Assembly (NCBI GenBank): GCA_037903355.1
Contig: JBAJFE010000036.1
Coordinates: 36,634 to 100,633 of the forward strand
Source: Trichuris trichiura
Lineage: Eukaryota; Nematoda; Enoplea; Trichinellida; Trichuridae
DNA: 64,000 nucleotides
Direction: 5' to 3'
Part shown: positions 1-11,900 of the stretch, in pieces
How the letters are laid out: each line of letters starts with the position of its first letter
Position numbering within the stretch: position 1 is the stretch's first letter
Notes under the pieces: generated by a model
The model's database searches: none
Seen by the model: only the letters and a program-made list of their open reading frames with translations
What the model was told of the DNA's origin: nothing
Made by a program: the position numbers and the translations under genes

Positions 1-3000
1 ATGTTAGGTCGCTCAGCTTGCCGAAATTGGCGGTAAAAATTTCTCAGATCCGTAATTTTCGGATTCTGAGAGTTACACACCGCTGCATAAGGATCGACGT
101 TAATTTTGGCCAGTGAGTATCTTTTGAACTGGTCAAAAATCTTGTACATGAATGAAGACGGAACACTGCTACCATAGTTATTTTCTCGAGCGTCAATGAC
201 CAACGCGTGCTCATTAAGGTCAGTGGCAATTTCAAATTCAGCGTGGATGTTATAGAAACAATTTCGCCTAAAATTTTGAGCACATATAACCACTTGCCAT
301 TGAGTAAAATGATAAAATCAATTTAACATTTTTATACAAGAAAAATATTGTTGTACAGTGAAACGTTAACGCACTTGGAACTATGGATTACTCACATGCT
401 ACATGTTCAATGATTGTGCAAAATGCAGCGCTATGTAAGCAAAAGTAGCTAAGTGAGACCTCAGCCCAGTCAGATATAAAACAAACGAACCGAGAATAAC
501 AGTAAAGGATAAAAGGTAGCGAAAATTACAAATAATAATACCGCCAGGTGACGCCAATGATAGGAAACTTAAAGAACGAAAATTCCTTATATTTTTCTAC
601 TTCGGGAAATTAATACGTACGTGCATGCATCGACTTAATAGCTCTTAGGCGCAAGGGAACACGGAGAAGAAATGAAAAAAATTACGACTGACGAAACAGT
701 ACGTGGGAAAAAATTGCATGGTGCGATCTCTTTTACCCAAATAACAAATGCTGCTTTAATGCTCCTCTGTCCATTTTTGTTACTTTTCTTTCTCCTGCAT
801 CCCTTACATCGTACTTTAAATTGCCTCTGGACTTCATTCGCTGTTAATTCATATTCATACCTTTTTGCCAGTTACTTTCTTCTACAAAACTTTCAACTTA
901 AAAGCCTTATCCCAAGTCAAATTAAGCCGCAGTATAGCATCGTGGGAACGGCTGAGAGCGCTCAGACGGGTTTAACACTCGTCTGAGAGAATGAAAGCCG
1001 CTATGCTTGCGCTCTGTTCGCTTATTCAAATCAAATGTGCACAAACTATTACAAGTACCAAAGTGAAAAATTTTGAAATTTGCGCTACTCACATGGAATA
1101 GCTCGTAGAATTGCCCCTTTCCCGCAGTACCTGGAGAATACGCAAGCAAAAATGCCGTCGCTGCACAACTGTAAATTTTTTAACATTCGCTTCCTAGTAA
1201 TGGCGTTTTAGCGTGCGTACGCTAACAACACGACACCATTGAACGGTTCTTAGAATTTTACCATATTCTTGGATCCAATTTTAACGCCCTGTTACATCTT
1301 ACTGATTCCACAAGCAGCATGTACAAACCTGTAGTTGAACCACGGAAACAGAGCTGCCACCACAGCGACAACGAATTCGCTAACCAGTAATGAGCGCCAA
1401 GCAGGCAAAAAGAAAACGGAACGACTAGTTTGCTTACCTTATGATCACGTTGGAACTAGTGATGATAACAGCAGCATGCGGCAACGTTCTCCCATTCAAC
1501 AATGGATAAGGATTAACAACTCGATTTTCCTTGACTTCGTTTTGCACATGAAAGTGCATGTTTTGAACGAATGATGGCTCATTTAGGCCAATGCTCACAA
1601 TGAAAGGGCCTACATTATACTTCATATGATTCCTAGTAATGCTGACGGTAGCTGGTAAATTTGCAAGCTGCGGATGATCCCTGTTACGAATCAGAAGTAC
1701 AGGACGGTGGTTTTCCACAAAACGGCAATCGTTGATATCCAATTTGATATTGACAGCGGGTTGAATGCGGAAACAAATACCAGTAGACAAACGGAAAACC
1801 GAGCCACTAACTTCAACTCGAGTAATTGGCTGCCTATCGCTTTGGCAAGAATGATATTCAAAAGCAGGATGGTACCTGTTGCCGACAAATTCAACATAAG
1901 CAACCACCACCCGGGGATCTCTGACCACGTAACGCTTGTCTGCGGTAGTACAAAAGTTTCCAATCAGTATGCCACCCCAGCTATTTTCATTTACGTAAGT
2001 AGCAGTATAATCATTATTTAATGCCGGGCGTCCTTTAAAAACGACTTCGAACTTCAGCGGGAGAAACTGCTTCATTTCACGGTGATGAAATGCAAAACCA
2101 CGCATTCTATTTCTACTAATTTGCGTTCCATTTACGACAAGAGAACCTCCGCAATGGGAAACGTTCACTCCGTCGCCCCAATTGTCCATAATAAAGCTGT
2201 TGTTAATCCATAGATCACCTACACCACCAAAAATGTGCACGCCAGCTGTATGCTGGTTGCCAGAAATTGTGACGTTATTTAACGCAGTTCTGTCACGTAC
2301 GTCTTGCAAGTATATTCCCGAACCACCGTTATTGCATACTCTTGAGTTACTCACGTTTAATCCATAGAACACGAAATCTAAAATGATGCAGCAAGTAGAG
2401 TACATACGTAGAATGATCAGCATACTGTCAATGCTGGAATGTATTTTCATCACTACTCGACTTTCGCGACGAACAGTTGTGTTCAGATCTTCATATTTCA
2501 ATCCAATCCAAAGATTCCCGCCCAAATTCCTGAAATCAGACCGCAAACCGTAAGCACGTAAACAATACTTCACTTTTCTTACCTAGCGTTAATGCTTGGA
2601 AGCAACAAGCCATTTCTCACAGGAATTTTGTATCTCGGAAATTTGCATAGATCATTTAGCCTTTTGTACTCGCAAACGTATAGGTACAGCGAATCATCTA
2701 TCCCTTGAGATGTCATTTCCAAAAATTGAATAGTGTACGTAATCGGAAGACGACGTCCAAAGTCTAAGTTCTAAAGCGCGCAATGTTAGCAAAATTTTAT
2801 AGTGGCAAGACCGTGAGTTTCAGAACAAGAGCAGTTCCAAACGTACGGTGCTAAATTGTTCTGTATATTCTTTAACAGTTTGCTCATCCATTCGTTGGTA
2901 AAGCATTTTGAAACTCATTTACAGATACAGCAAAACAGGCCAAAACCGTGAACCGAAGACCAATCATGTAACGACTAAAGCCTGCTAAAAGACACCCAGT

Positions 3001-6000
3001 CTTCTGAAATTGGCAAGACCGCATTAATAAAAGATTTTCGGACTCATCCTAACTTCTCTCCTTCATACTATTCGGGCAATTAAAAAATTATTCATCCACA
3101 ACTGTTACTAAAAGAAAAATGCAATCGTCTGCTGCTAACATCGTCAGACACTTTCATGACTGATACTCGCGCTAGTACTTGCACAAGCAATTCGTGCCAC
3201 AAAATGACCGAGCTTTCAGGACCTGCCTGGTACTGTCCTCAGCGTAAAATGTCTTCCGGATTCATTTACATTCAACCAAATGAATCCCGGAAACTCGTTC
3301 ATTTCACAACAATTAATTGAGTATCAACCGCCCCTTGTAAAACGGCAGCAGTAACAAAGACAGAGATTTATCATGCTGCAGTTACTGGGCTAAATGTGCC
3401 CAGTAAGAACGCTACTTTGAGAAACGTGGCGTGGCGAAAAATTAAATACCGACTTTCCGGACACATCTGTTCGGGCGTCTTGACAACAGCACAGACGCCT
3501 TCAAAGCAGTTAACGTAAAGTACTAACATGGCTTCTAAACTAAAAAACCGTCGACAAATAAACATGGCAATACTAAAATCTCTGAAAATTTGAGAAAGCA
3601 CAATCACAGTTTCCATTTGCATTAATAGAAAGATGCCCAACACCTGAGGGCTTTCATTCTTAGGCAAAGCTAGCAAACAGCAGGAATGCTTGTAACAACG
3701 TGTCTCCCAAGCCGTCGATTATCAAACAGTGCAAATGTTGCGTTAATTTAGCAGGCACGAAAAAAAGACGCCCATTCCGTCGTGAGCAATTCACTTGTAT
3801 TACGCATGTTGCTAATGGTCACCTAACAAGATTGTTTGATGAATGGGTGTACGGCCAACGAGCTCAAAAAGGCATGCCTTAGCGTTTGGCAATAACATAA
3901 TCTTGTTAGTGCGGAAGCGTCCTCAGTGGATCATTTTTACGCGTTTGAAAAATGCCGTTACGGAACTGTCTATCGCGCTTACGGAATGCATGTCCACCTC
4001 GAGCACGGAAATGAGCAAAGCGGAACCCTCGCAAAGCCTTAGTGCATGCAGGTCAACTGGACGAACGCACTGTGCGACGAGGTCATACTGAAGAAAGAGG
4101 TCGCCATGAAAAGGTCCACCGTTCCAGAATTAACTTCACGCGTACAGCGCTTCAAATACTACAGACGATATATCGCTCTCATGTGGACGAGAACAAAGGC
4201 AGAGGAAATTCAGAGTTTGAAGGTCAGCACCGCCTGCACAGGTCGAACAGCACTATTAAACCAGTTGTTCGATTCAATTTAACCCTTCTTAATAGATGTG
4301 TTTAATATTACGCCCAGAGGGGTCAGTAAAGAAAGATAAAGCATCACTTAAACAGGAAGCAGCGATGTGCTACTATCCGTCAGAAGGCAACTGAAAATTC
4401 TCATCACTACAAACTATGTCACCGACCGCTGTAAACCATCATGACAAACCACGAAGCAGCGTTTCACTTGCTGAATCATGAAGTTAACCGCAACGGAACC
4501 TGATACTTCGAAATAAAAGTAGTATGAATATTAAAAATTTTACCGTCATTGACCAAACAGAATGCATCAATTACGCTCTGTGCATTTTTAAAGAGTCATA
4601 CTTACCAAATAGCATGGCCACTGGTCACCAGCGGTGGTCAGTCCAGAAGTATTCGTTAATTGCGCTGATACAATTCTAGGGAACGATTTCCTGGCCGGAT
4701 TTAAAACATGTGCGGTGCAAATGTCGATTTCCGGGATTTCTGGCTCATAGTAAATAATGGAATCGCGACCGAAAGCTTCGTCAACAACTGGTCTGTAAGA
4801 CAAACCAAGCAATGGCCGAAACTGAATTCCATCACCAAAATTGAATTCAATTCTAGTTTCATTTATGAACAACCGACCATCCGTTGTGTTTTCGACAACA
4901 ACACCATGCCCTGGCAATTGGACGCAACATAATACCAGAACAATAAAAAAATGATGAAGCAGATTTACCTCTGTTATAACTGATCGTAGAGTTCGTGATT
5001 TCTACTGGCCCGTCTGCAGACGTTATACGAATGCCATCCTGAGCACTGTACTTCACGTCTATGTAATTCATGAATGGCGCCACGCCATGAATTAGTAAAG
5101 CTGCAGTGGCGTTTGCTCGCTCTCTAAACGGGAACAGCAAAATAAATACCCGTTTTTCGATAATTGTTACGCAAGAAATTTTTTTTCTACCTCCCACCTA
5201 CGTTAAAAAGACGTTTTCGACTTACTACCACATGTGCTTCCAACATAAAACGCCGACGAAGAACACCGTGCTCTTCATTACGTTCACAACTGCAAACGCA
5301 ATGAAAAGCACACTTTCATTTCACTTCTTGCCTTATGCATCCATTTTACGCAAGGATGCAGACGGTAAACTGATTGAAACGAAAGCGTTGACCGTAAATG
5401 CACTGCTCCTTACCTATCGTATCCTGCATACCAAATGTTCACATGCTCTAGGCGAGACTTTGACTCTTTTTTGATCGAAACTCCAGACAATGGAACATAA
5501 TGCCATGGCGCGTCTTGGAATTCCAAACCTTTCCAGTGAAATTCCCAACCAGGAAATGTTGGCGGTCCCCAGCAAACCAAGCCCAAATCATCTTCTCCTT
5601 GGCACAAATTTTCAGCGAGCATGATTTTTTCTGTTGTCCAATTGGTACACTGATGGAGATCCCCGTGCGTGTAGTTGCATCCAGGTTTGGGCATTACAAA
5701 AGGCATAGTGTCGTTGTTACGCCGAAACCACTTCCAAAATCCTCCATCGTCGAAACCCATTGTTCGACATGCGACTCGATAATCTACAGATGTCCAACTG
5801 AAACAACATTGACGAATGAATACCAAAATAACTAAAAGTTTATTAAATCGAGCAACAGAACTTTTAACGATGCAAAAAGCAACTCAGGAAAATGACCATT
5901 TTCAGCTGTACCTAGACGACTACTATCGTAACTAATGCACATCCTTATGGCTTAGAAATAAGTCACTAAGACGCAAAGTGCAGTACTGGGGATACTTTGG

Positions 6001-8959
6001 AAACAATGACAGTGAAACAGTTTCTAAATCACCGTGGCACTTTTCAATGAGCTTTTATATGCGCCGAGTCCGTTATATCATTTACTCATCGTGGCCACGG
6101 AAAAAGTATTCTTTATAATCTTTAATAAGAAAGGAAAGCGGCTGCTAAAACGCGCGTTTAGGGCAGGCATGATAATATACAGGTCCAATGATGGATGATA
6201 AAAACATTTAGTCATTGGCAAAAATCCTTTTCTTCTACTCTCGCTTTCTCAATTCATTCAGCCCGCGTGGACAGTAAATTTCCAAACTGGAAGGTAGAAA
6301 CATTTTTTGAAAAGGAAAACTAGTTCGGTTAGACACTGCGACCTTAACGAGCGGATATGTCTTAAAGAATAATGATTTCCTCTGTTCTTGCTAGACTCCA
6401 TAGTAAAACTGAGCAACTTCACTATTAGCTAAAGGCGCAGCTGCAAGTTTTCCAAAGAGCGAATAAACCGGAACATTTCTGTCTTTTTTTACATAGGACA
6501 AACAACAACTTAAAAAACTTCGTTATGGAAACTTTTCCCGTTTATTCGTGCAACAACGCAAAAAACTATTGCGAAACTCTCGGCTTCCACCATGGGCCTT
6601 CATCGGCCCAAAATGGCTATTCGTCAATACCGTGATCGGCTACCCAGCAGAGGCCTTTTTGTACCGCTTGTCGAGTCAAATCTTGACTTCTCGAAGTCAA
6701 TTCACCCGTACTTGGTATTACATCAGAGCGACCTCCTCATTGTCGTTTTCGGTAGAGGCACAATACAGAATGACAGGAAAACCTGTAAAGCTAGCCGGTG
6801 TAGATCGAGTTTGACAAAGTGCTTAATCTGATAATTAGATCCGAAATCTGCGCGAAGTACGTTTATATCAATAAACGTTGCTCGAAGAAACGAGTTCAGC
6901 TGTAAAAAAGGGTTTTAAAAAAGGCACACAAAAACCCGTTACGAAGGAAAAGAAAAAGAAAACCGTATTTACTCCGTTTTTTCTTGTTTCTTTTTTCTTT
7001 CTTTCTGCTTTTTCCTAATTTAATTCATTTGTTTTGTTCTCTTTTGTCTTGTGACCGGCTTGGTGCTCTGTTTGCACTTCCTTTCTAAAGTAGTGACCAC
7101 TTTTTTTATAATGGGAATTCGTTCATATAAAGATTTCCACCAACAGTGGCTAGAATCGACATTTTCTCTGTCCAAATGTGTTGTGCCGCCACAGAGGACA
7201 GCAATGTGAAGGTTGCTCTGATGCAAAACCGGCACCGTGTGAATTTACCTCGAGGAGTCAAGGCTCGACTCGAAAGGTATTCACATCGGCTGGCGGCACA
7301 GAAAAGCCTCTGCTGGGTGGCCGATCCCGCTACCGACCAACAACATTTTCTGCGCCAGTGACAGCCCGAGGTCGAGCCCAAAAGCCTTACAACATTTTGT
7401 GTTGTCGCATGAATAAACAGAACAATTTCGGTTACAAACCTTATTCATATGAACAAACTCTCGTTATGAAAGAAAATTGTCACCACTTTAAGCAACCATT
7501 GAAAGCCCATTTGTCACGGTCAGACATTTTTGTTAGTAATTTATCAGGAAAGATGCAGGGTTAGTTGCCAAAATCTGAATACTGCTAAAACTACTCGAAA
7601 AAAATACGCTAAGGAACTGCTTAAGCAGAACGCTGAATGCAACGTTCTAACGAGGGAATAAAGCTATGAAAGGAAAATTTCATGTTCAACGGTTTCACTG
7701 AAACCAAACAGTCACCAAAACGCGTACCACTGCATACGAAACCGTTAAGTCAGAGTGCTTGAACTTACTTTGTCATCATTGTGCATACAGCTCTCCATTT
7801 CCCCTTAAAGAGCACTTGAAGACGACCTTGTCGAGTACTCGGCCCGTCAACCAAACGGATCGACGAATAGTTCTGCGCGTGCAGATTATCAGGTGGCGTC
7901 AGCCAAGGTAGCATCTCTATCTGCACGTACTTGTTACCCTATAAAGTGTAAGGACTGATGAATCACATTAGTGAAAAAGTTCAGCAAATGGAATAACGTC
8001 TTTCTTCTCTGGACACAATACTTCACCGCGGGAAGTTTCTGAACAGCAATACACGAAAAACCGAGGACACTAACAAATGAACAGCATCCACAAGTGCCTA
8101 CGTTCATAGAGACTCATTCATTACTACTCCTGAAGCTTGACTTCGCTAAAGTTCTCTCCGCTTAAGCAGCGCAGTTCAATATACAACAAGATGATTGAAA
8201 AACTATATCAAGTACTACAGAAAATATGGAAGAGCAAAACAAAAGTGCCCTACCGCCTGGAACGCGCCTGCCCATTCCGACGAAACGTTCGCCCGGATGC
8301 AAGCTTTAGAGCGTTTGCAACAGCATGATTAGGTCACTAAGTAAGGAGGCGTCCAAGTCGCATTAGCTTGGGAAATATAAAGACAAAACAAACCAACGAA
8401 ATCTCTTCCTCTAATAGCTAGTAGCCGATAGCTTAGAATACAAATTTAATGCAAACAGCTCATTGAAGCAAGCGTTGACTGAGAATTTTTTAAACTTAAC
8501 AAAGCAACTGACAGAAATGCAAAGTGCAGTAACTTTGTCAAGGCCAAGCTCAATTCACACAAAAGTTGTTTCTACGCAAAGGAAAAACGAAAATACGTTA
8601 CAGTCGGAAGAAAGAAAGGAGCAACGACAACTTACTATGGCGTTAAGTACGCCCTGAACAGTGATTCCGACGCCGCTGGCAAAGTACAGCTTAACACCTT
8701 GTTCGATGGTAAGGTTGGCACCAGCTTGGACAAAAATGGGCCTGGTCACTTTATACGGGCCATCTTGCTGATAAAGCGTGTGATTCAGAGTATATGTACC
8801 GCCAGCTTCTTGTAAAGTGTCAATAAACGCAGCGCCGTTGGTGAGCAGCGAGCAATGAAAGTATGAGAGCAGCAAGAGCAGAACAATTGAACGAATACGT
8901 AGCTGCTGAAGTGTGCGAATGAAACGGAAGCTTTGATCAGGTACCCGTCTCAAAGCCAT
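1..8959 (-). CDS. bark: Bark beetle/anakonda-like SRCR and beta-helix protein (partial at left edge)
   Basis: Nine exons can be joined in one open frame with GT-AG junctions: 8959-8636, 7938-7769, 5797-5414, 5123-4969, 4910-4606, 2770-2583, 2529-2426, 2377-1438 and 267 to beyond position 1, giving about 945 residues. The start is the first Met of exon 1, followed by a hydrophobic signal segment (about residues 24-38). An N-terminal beta-helix start (GGTYTLNHTLY ... GVGITVQGVL) is followed by an SRCR domain at about residues 135-243 (IRLVDG...GRLQV, WRAVC, VACRTMGF, DDLGLVCWG). Long runs of Asn/Gly/Val-rich right-handed beta-helix repeats (NNSFIMDNWGDGV, VSITRNH) then continue to the edge (RNCFYN...LNEHALVIDARENNYG). 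In Drosophila this family is a large transmembrane protein of tricellular septate junctions, so a cell-vertex adhesion role in epithelia is inferred. The C-terminal SRCR/lectin-like and transmembrane parts lie outside the window. Introns 3, 5 and 8 are long and carry repeats. Confidence 0.88.
2378..2425 (-). other. 48-bp in-frame intron of the bark-like gene
   Basis: The segment starts GTATGC and ends TTTTAG on the minus strand. It is a multiple of three and contains no stop, so the open frame reads through it. Removing it joins HSSID to NFVFYGLNVSNS and eliminates a hydrophobic insert that does not fit a beta-helix repeat. Splicing is inferred from signals and family fit; retention would add 16 residues. 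Confidence 0.6.
2818..3020 (+). repeat. Penelope-like element 3' tail fragment (family A) in a bark intron
   Basis: This stretch matches, base for base over most of its length, the sequence downstream of the Penelope-like endonuclease at 51424-51600 (reverse complement) and both arms of the inverted pair at 43736-44104. Shared words include CAAGAGCAGTTCC, AAACGTACGGT, TCATTCGTTGGTA and AACAGGC-AAAACCGTGAAC. It lies about 45 bp upstream of the acceptor of bark exon 6. No coding sequence of the element remains here. Confidence 0.75.
6590..7385. repeat. Diverged ~800-bp inverted repeat in bark intron 3
   Basis: The plus strand at about 6596-6822 and the minus strand at about 7381-7106 are homologous. 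Both read CATCAGAGC-ACCT followed by a matching GGC-GCACAA-ACA block, and conceptual translations share FTR...IRAT and the spacing after it. Identity looks roughly two thirds by eye. The centre near 6930-7010 holds a purine-rich tract (after ACCCGTTACGAAGG) facing a pyrimidine-rich tract, so the fold-back continues to the middle. The short open frames in the arms are broken and I recognise no protein. Confidence 0.6.
6872..6980 (+). repeat. Family B repeat: AATAAACGTT ... ACCCGTTACGAA + purine tract
   Basis: The pattern AATAAACGTT, 50-100 bp of spacer, ACCCGTTACGAA and a purine-rich (GAAAA)n tail recurs at 12340-12475 and 14390-14490. The consistent order and tail suggest a short dispersed element. 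Boundaries are not resolved. Confidence 0.45.
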
Positions 8960-11900
8960 CTATACAATAATGCAAACACGACACACCCAATGGACGGCCA
9001 ATACACGCACACATTTGCTACAAAGCTAAAAAGAAAAAGCCATCAAAGTGACATCTACTGATGTGAAATGAAATAACAGGGCCAATACAGAGACATGACC
9101 TTGTATTTAATAATACGTACAAGCTGAAAACGTACAACGGAACAGCACCTGTCAGCGACCGATAAAAAGACAAAATTCAAACGGCCACTACAGGAGACAC
9201 CGTAGCTCGTCTACTTACTTAAGATTAGGCGAACTTGCAGCAGGCCACGATGACAACCATGTTGCTAAGCGGAAAAGCCAGCCAGGCGGCGCCTATCTTA
9301 ACGCTAACCAATGGCTGCTTCGACAGCTTTTATTTGCACCGCCAACAAGCGCAACACAGGCTGACTGCTGCACAGAGACAGAGAGAGACCAAGAGACACC
9401 AACCTGGTCAGAAGAACTTGTTCACCTTGCCGTCAAAATATCGATCTTTTCCACAAAGCGGTGGTGCAAACCGGTTTGTTTATACGGCCAGCGGGATCGC
9501 CCGTTTAGTGCGACCGAGTTTACAAGAAACGCAGACTAGATCGATTGCAAGGCACAACACGGCGGCGAAAATTCACCACAAATTTATCATTGCACTCATT
9601 TACAAGGAGAGAAAAACAGCCTGACCCATCACCTTTCGAATGGCCCGTGCTTCTTAGAATGAATTTGCAAAGGCGTACGCACGATCCCTGACTGCGTATT
9701 ACTCACCACGTAATCACCAATCAACAACATTGCTGCGCAGTGACTGCAATGTTGACAATTTCAATCGTCATCGCTCTCCCCTATTTTGCAAACTATACAA
9801 ATCAAGTAAAGACAAAAAACTCTGTTGAATTGCATAATTACATGGATGCGGGAAAGTATTTTTCAATTGTGCGAGTACTGATGCAACGTGAGCGCTATTT
9901 CCACACTAAACGCCATGGTCTACCCGTAAAACAACGAATTAGCAGGCCAACTAAAACAATCCACATCTAAATTAACCTAATTACTTCCTAGGGGCGGCTA
10001 TCTTTTATCCTAGCCAACAGCTCGCTGTTTTCAACACTTCTACGCATGTCTGCCTAGTCGTAACATTAAATTTATTGTGCGCTGAAATCGCAATGGAGCA
10101 CGTGTTTTGTGGATCAACCTCTTTATGACGACTCGCCTGAACCATTAAGCTAAAAATACAAGAAAAAATGCAAGTAATTCAGCTCTCGCAATGCTATCAT
10201 TTTATAAAATTTTCAAAGAATACTGCCGTCAGCAGCAAATTAGCCAGTCCTTTAAGGCCCACTGTGACTGCTCCTCATATCCTCGCTTACCGCTGATGAC
10301 GGGTCAAGACTGGAGCCGAAAGCTGCCGCAATGAAAATTTTAAATGTTACAACGAACTTCTTCCGTAACGATCATATCACACATTTGCCCACAAATAATC
10401 TCATCGCGTATTCTCAGCTCTCTGCATTATTACGTCCAACGACGCAAACGTGAACAAGAGATATCACTGCAATGAGTGACTGCTCTCATCTGAACCTATC
10501 GCAGGTTAAACATATTCTAAATCGTTTCTTGAGCAAAATCACATGGTGACACGCGACACGCTGTGCAACCACATAATTCCTTTTTACAGAAATTCCCTTT
10601 ACAATTGAGCCCACCATTCGTGGAGTCCTGACGAGGGATTAGAACGCTTTTGCAAGCTGCACGAGTTTTCTCCAATAAACCCTGCATTTACTGCTCAAAC
10701 GCCTCTTGCTCTACCAAAATCTTGCCTTAAAGCTACCTCGACTAATTTTGGCACAGACACAAACAAAGCTTAATCGCTATGAAACGAATGAAACGCGTAA
10801 AATAATGGTACATTCACCTAAATTCGCTACCGGGCTAGACAGTCAAAAATCTGGCCGTGAAACTTTACATTCAATACTGACTAAACATCGTACCTATCCT
10901 TCATTCCACTGTTCCAATCCCATTTGATTTTACACTTCTTATGCCAGTCCATTCCGTTATATGGAAGAGTTTATCACACGGACATGGTGCAGCAAAAAAA
11001 TTTACAACGAAATTATACAAACGTTTCTTGTAAAATTTTTGCGGTTTTCAACTCGTTTTTTTGAAAATAACGTTTATTGCATAAACGTTAAGTGCGAAGC
11101 TTTCGGGTGAAATCGAGACCCGTCATCAGCGCTAGGTAAGCCGTCCGTCGGGTCGGTTTTCATGGTTGCAAGCCACTCCACCCGACCAACTTTGGCAGAA
11201 CCTCAGCCGTAAGCTCCACCTTGAACCGGCGAGTCTTAATCCCACCTAGTCAGTCAGGCGGAGCAGCTTATAAAATCTCACCCGTTATGAAGACAGAAAA
11301 AAGAAAAAACTAAATGAAATTATAAACACCCATCCACACCCGCACTGTCTACAATTCTACTCTCATACCACATGGTTACTTACAACATTCACTCTTTTCA
11401 TGTACTCATCTTGTCGACATGCACAGTGGCGTTACAACGAATGGATTTAAAAGGCTCAGTGCAAAGCCAATCATTTATACATGTGCCACTGCTTCGGTTT
11501 CCTTTGCCACCGCCGGTTAAGAACGTTCGTCTCAAGGAAGTAATTTTTCATACTTCTGGTATATAATTAATACTTATTGCAAGCTAATGCTCCGTGGTAA
11601 ATACTATGGAAGAAACGATGCAGATGGAATACATTTTCTTCAAGCATTTTAAAACACGAACCAAAACGCCAACTTCCTTTTTAAAAAATGAATATGCACC
11701 AAGCATTCTACAGAAAAGTAGAACCTTGTCAGAAGAAATAAAGTTCTTCATTCACAAAAAGAAAACACGTTACTTTCAACGACCAAAATTACGCAGTTAA
11801 CTTGTAACTTTCCAATCATGGACATTCCTGCGACACGCCTGTAACATCATTCTTAGCAAACGATAAAACATTGCAAGTGCCGTGAACCAACCATTACACT

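Noticed and set aside
1088..1122. Possible extra bark exon (acceptor CTCCAG, donor GTGAGT)
   Set aside because: It is incompatible in phase with the following exon at 267, whereas 1438 joins 267 directly in frame and gives a protein matching the family (IIRRNCFYN).
5106..5474. 122-codon plus-strand open frame
   Set aside because: It is antisense to the bark exons 3-4 region, with no domain or splice support.
9235..9624. 129-codon plus-strand open frame
   Set aside because: Gln/Arg/Thr-rich, no recognisable protein, no splice or poly(A) context; probably chance.
10289..10330. Calling the recurrent cassette a functional hammerhead ribozyme
   Set aside because: Core strands are present, but the stem II register has an extra base and no cleavage triplet or stem I/III could be drawn, so it is reported only as a resemblance.
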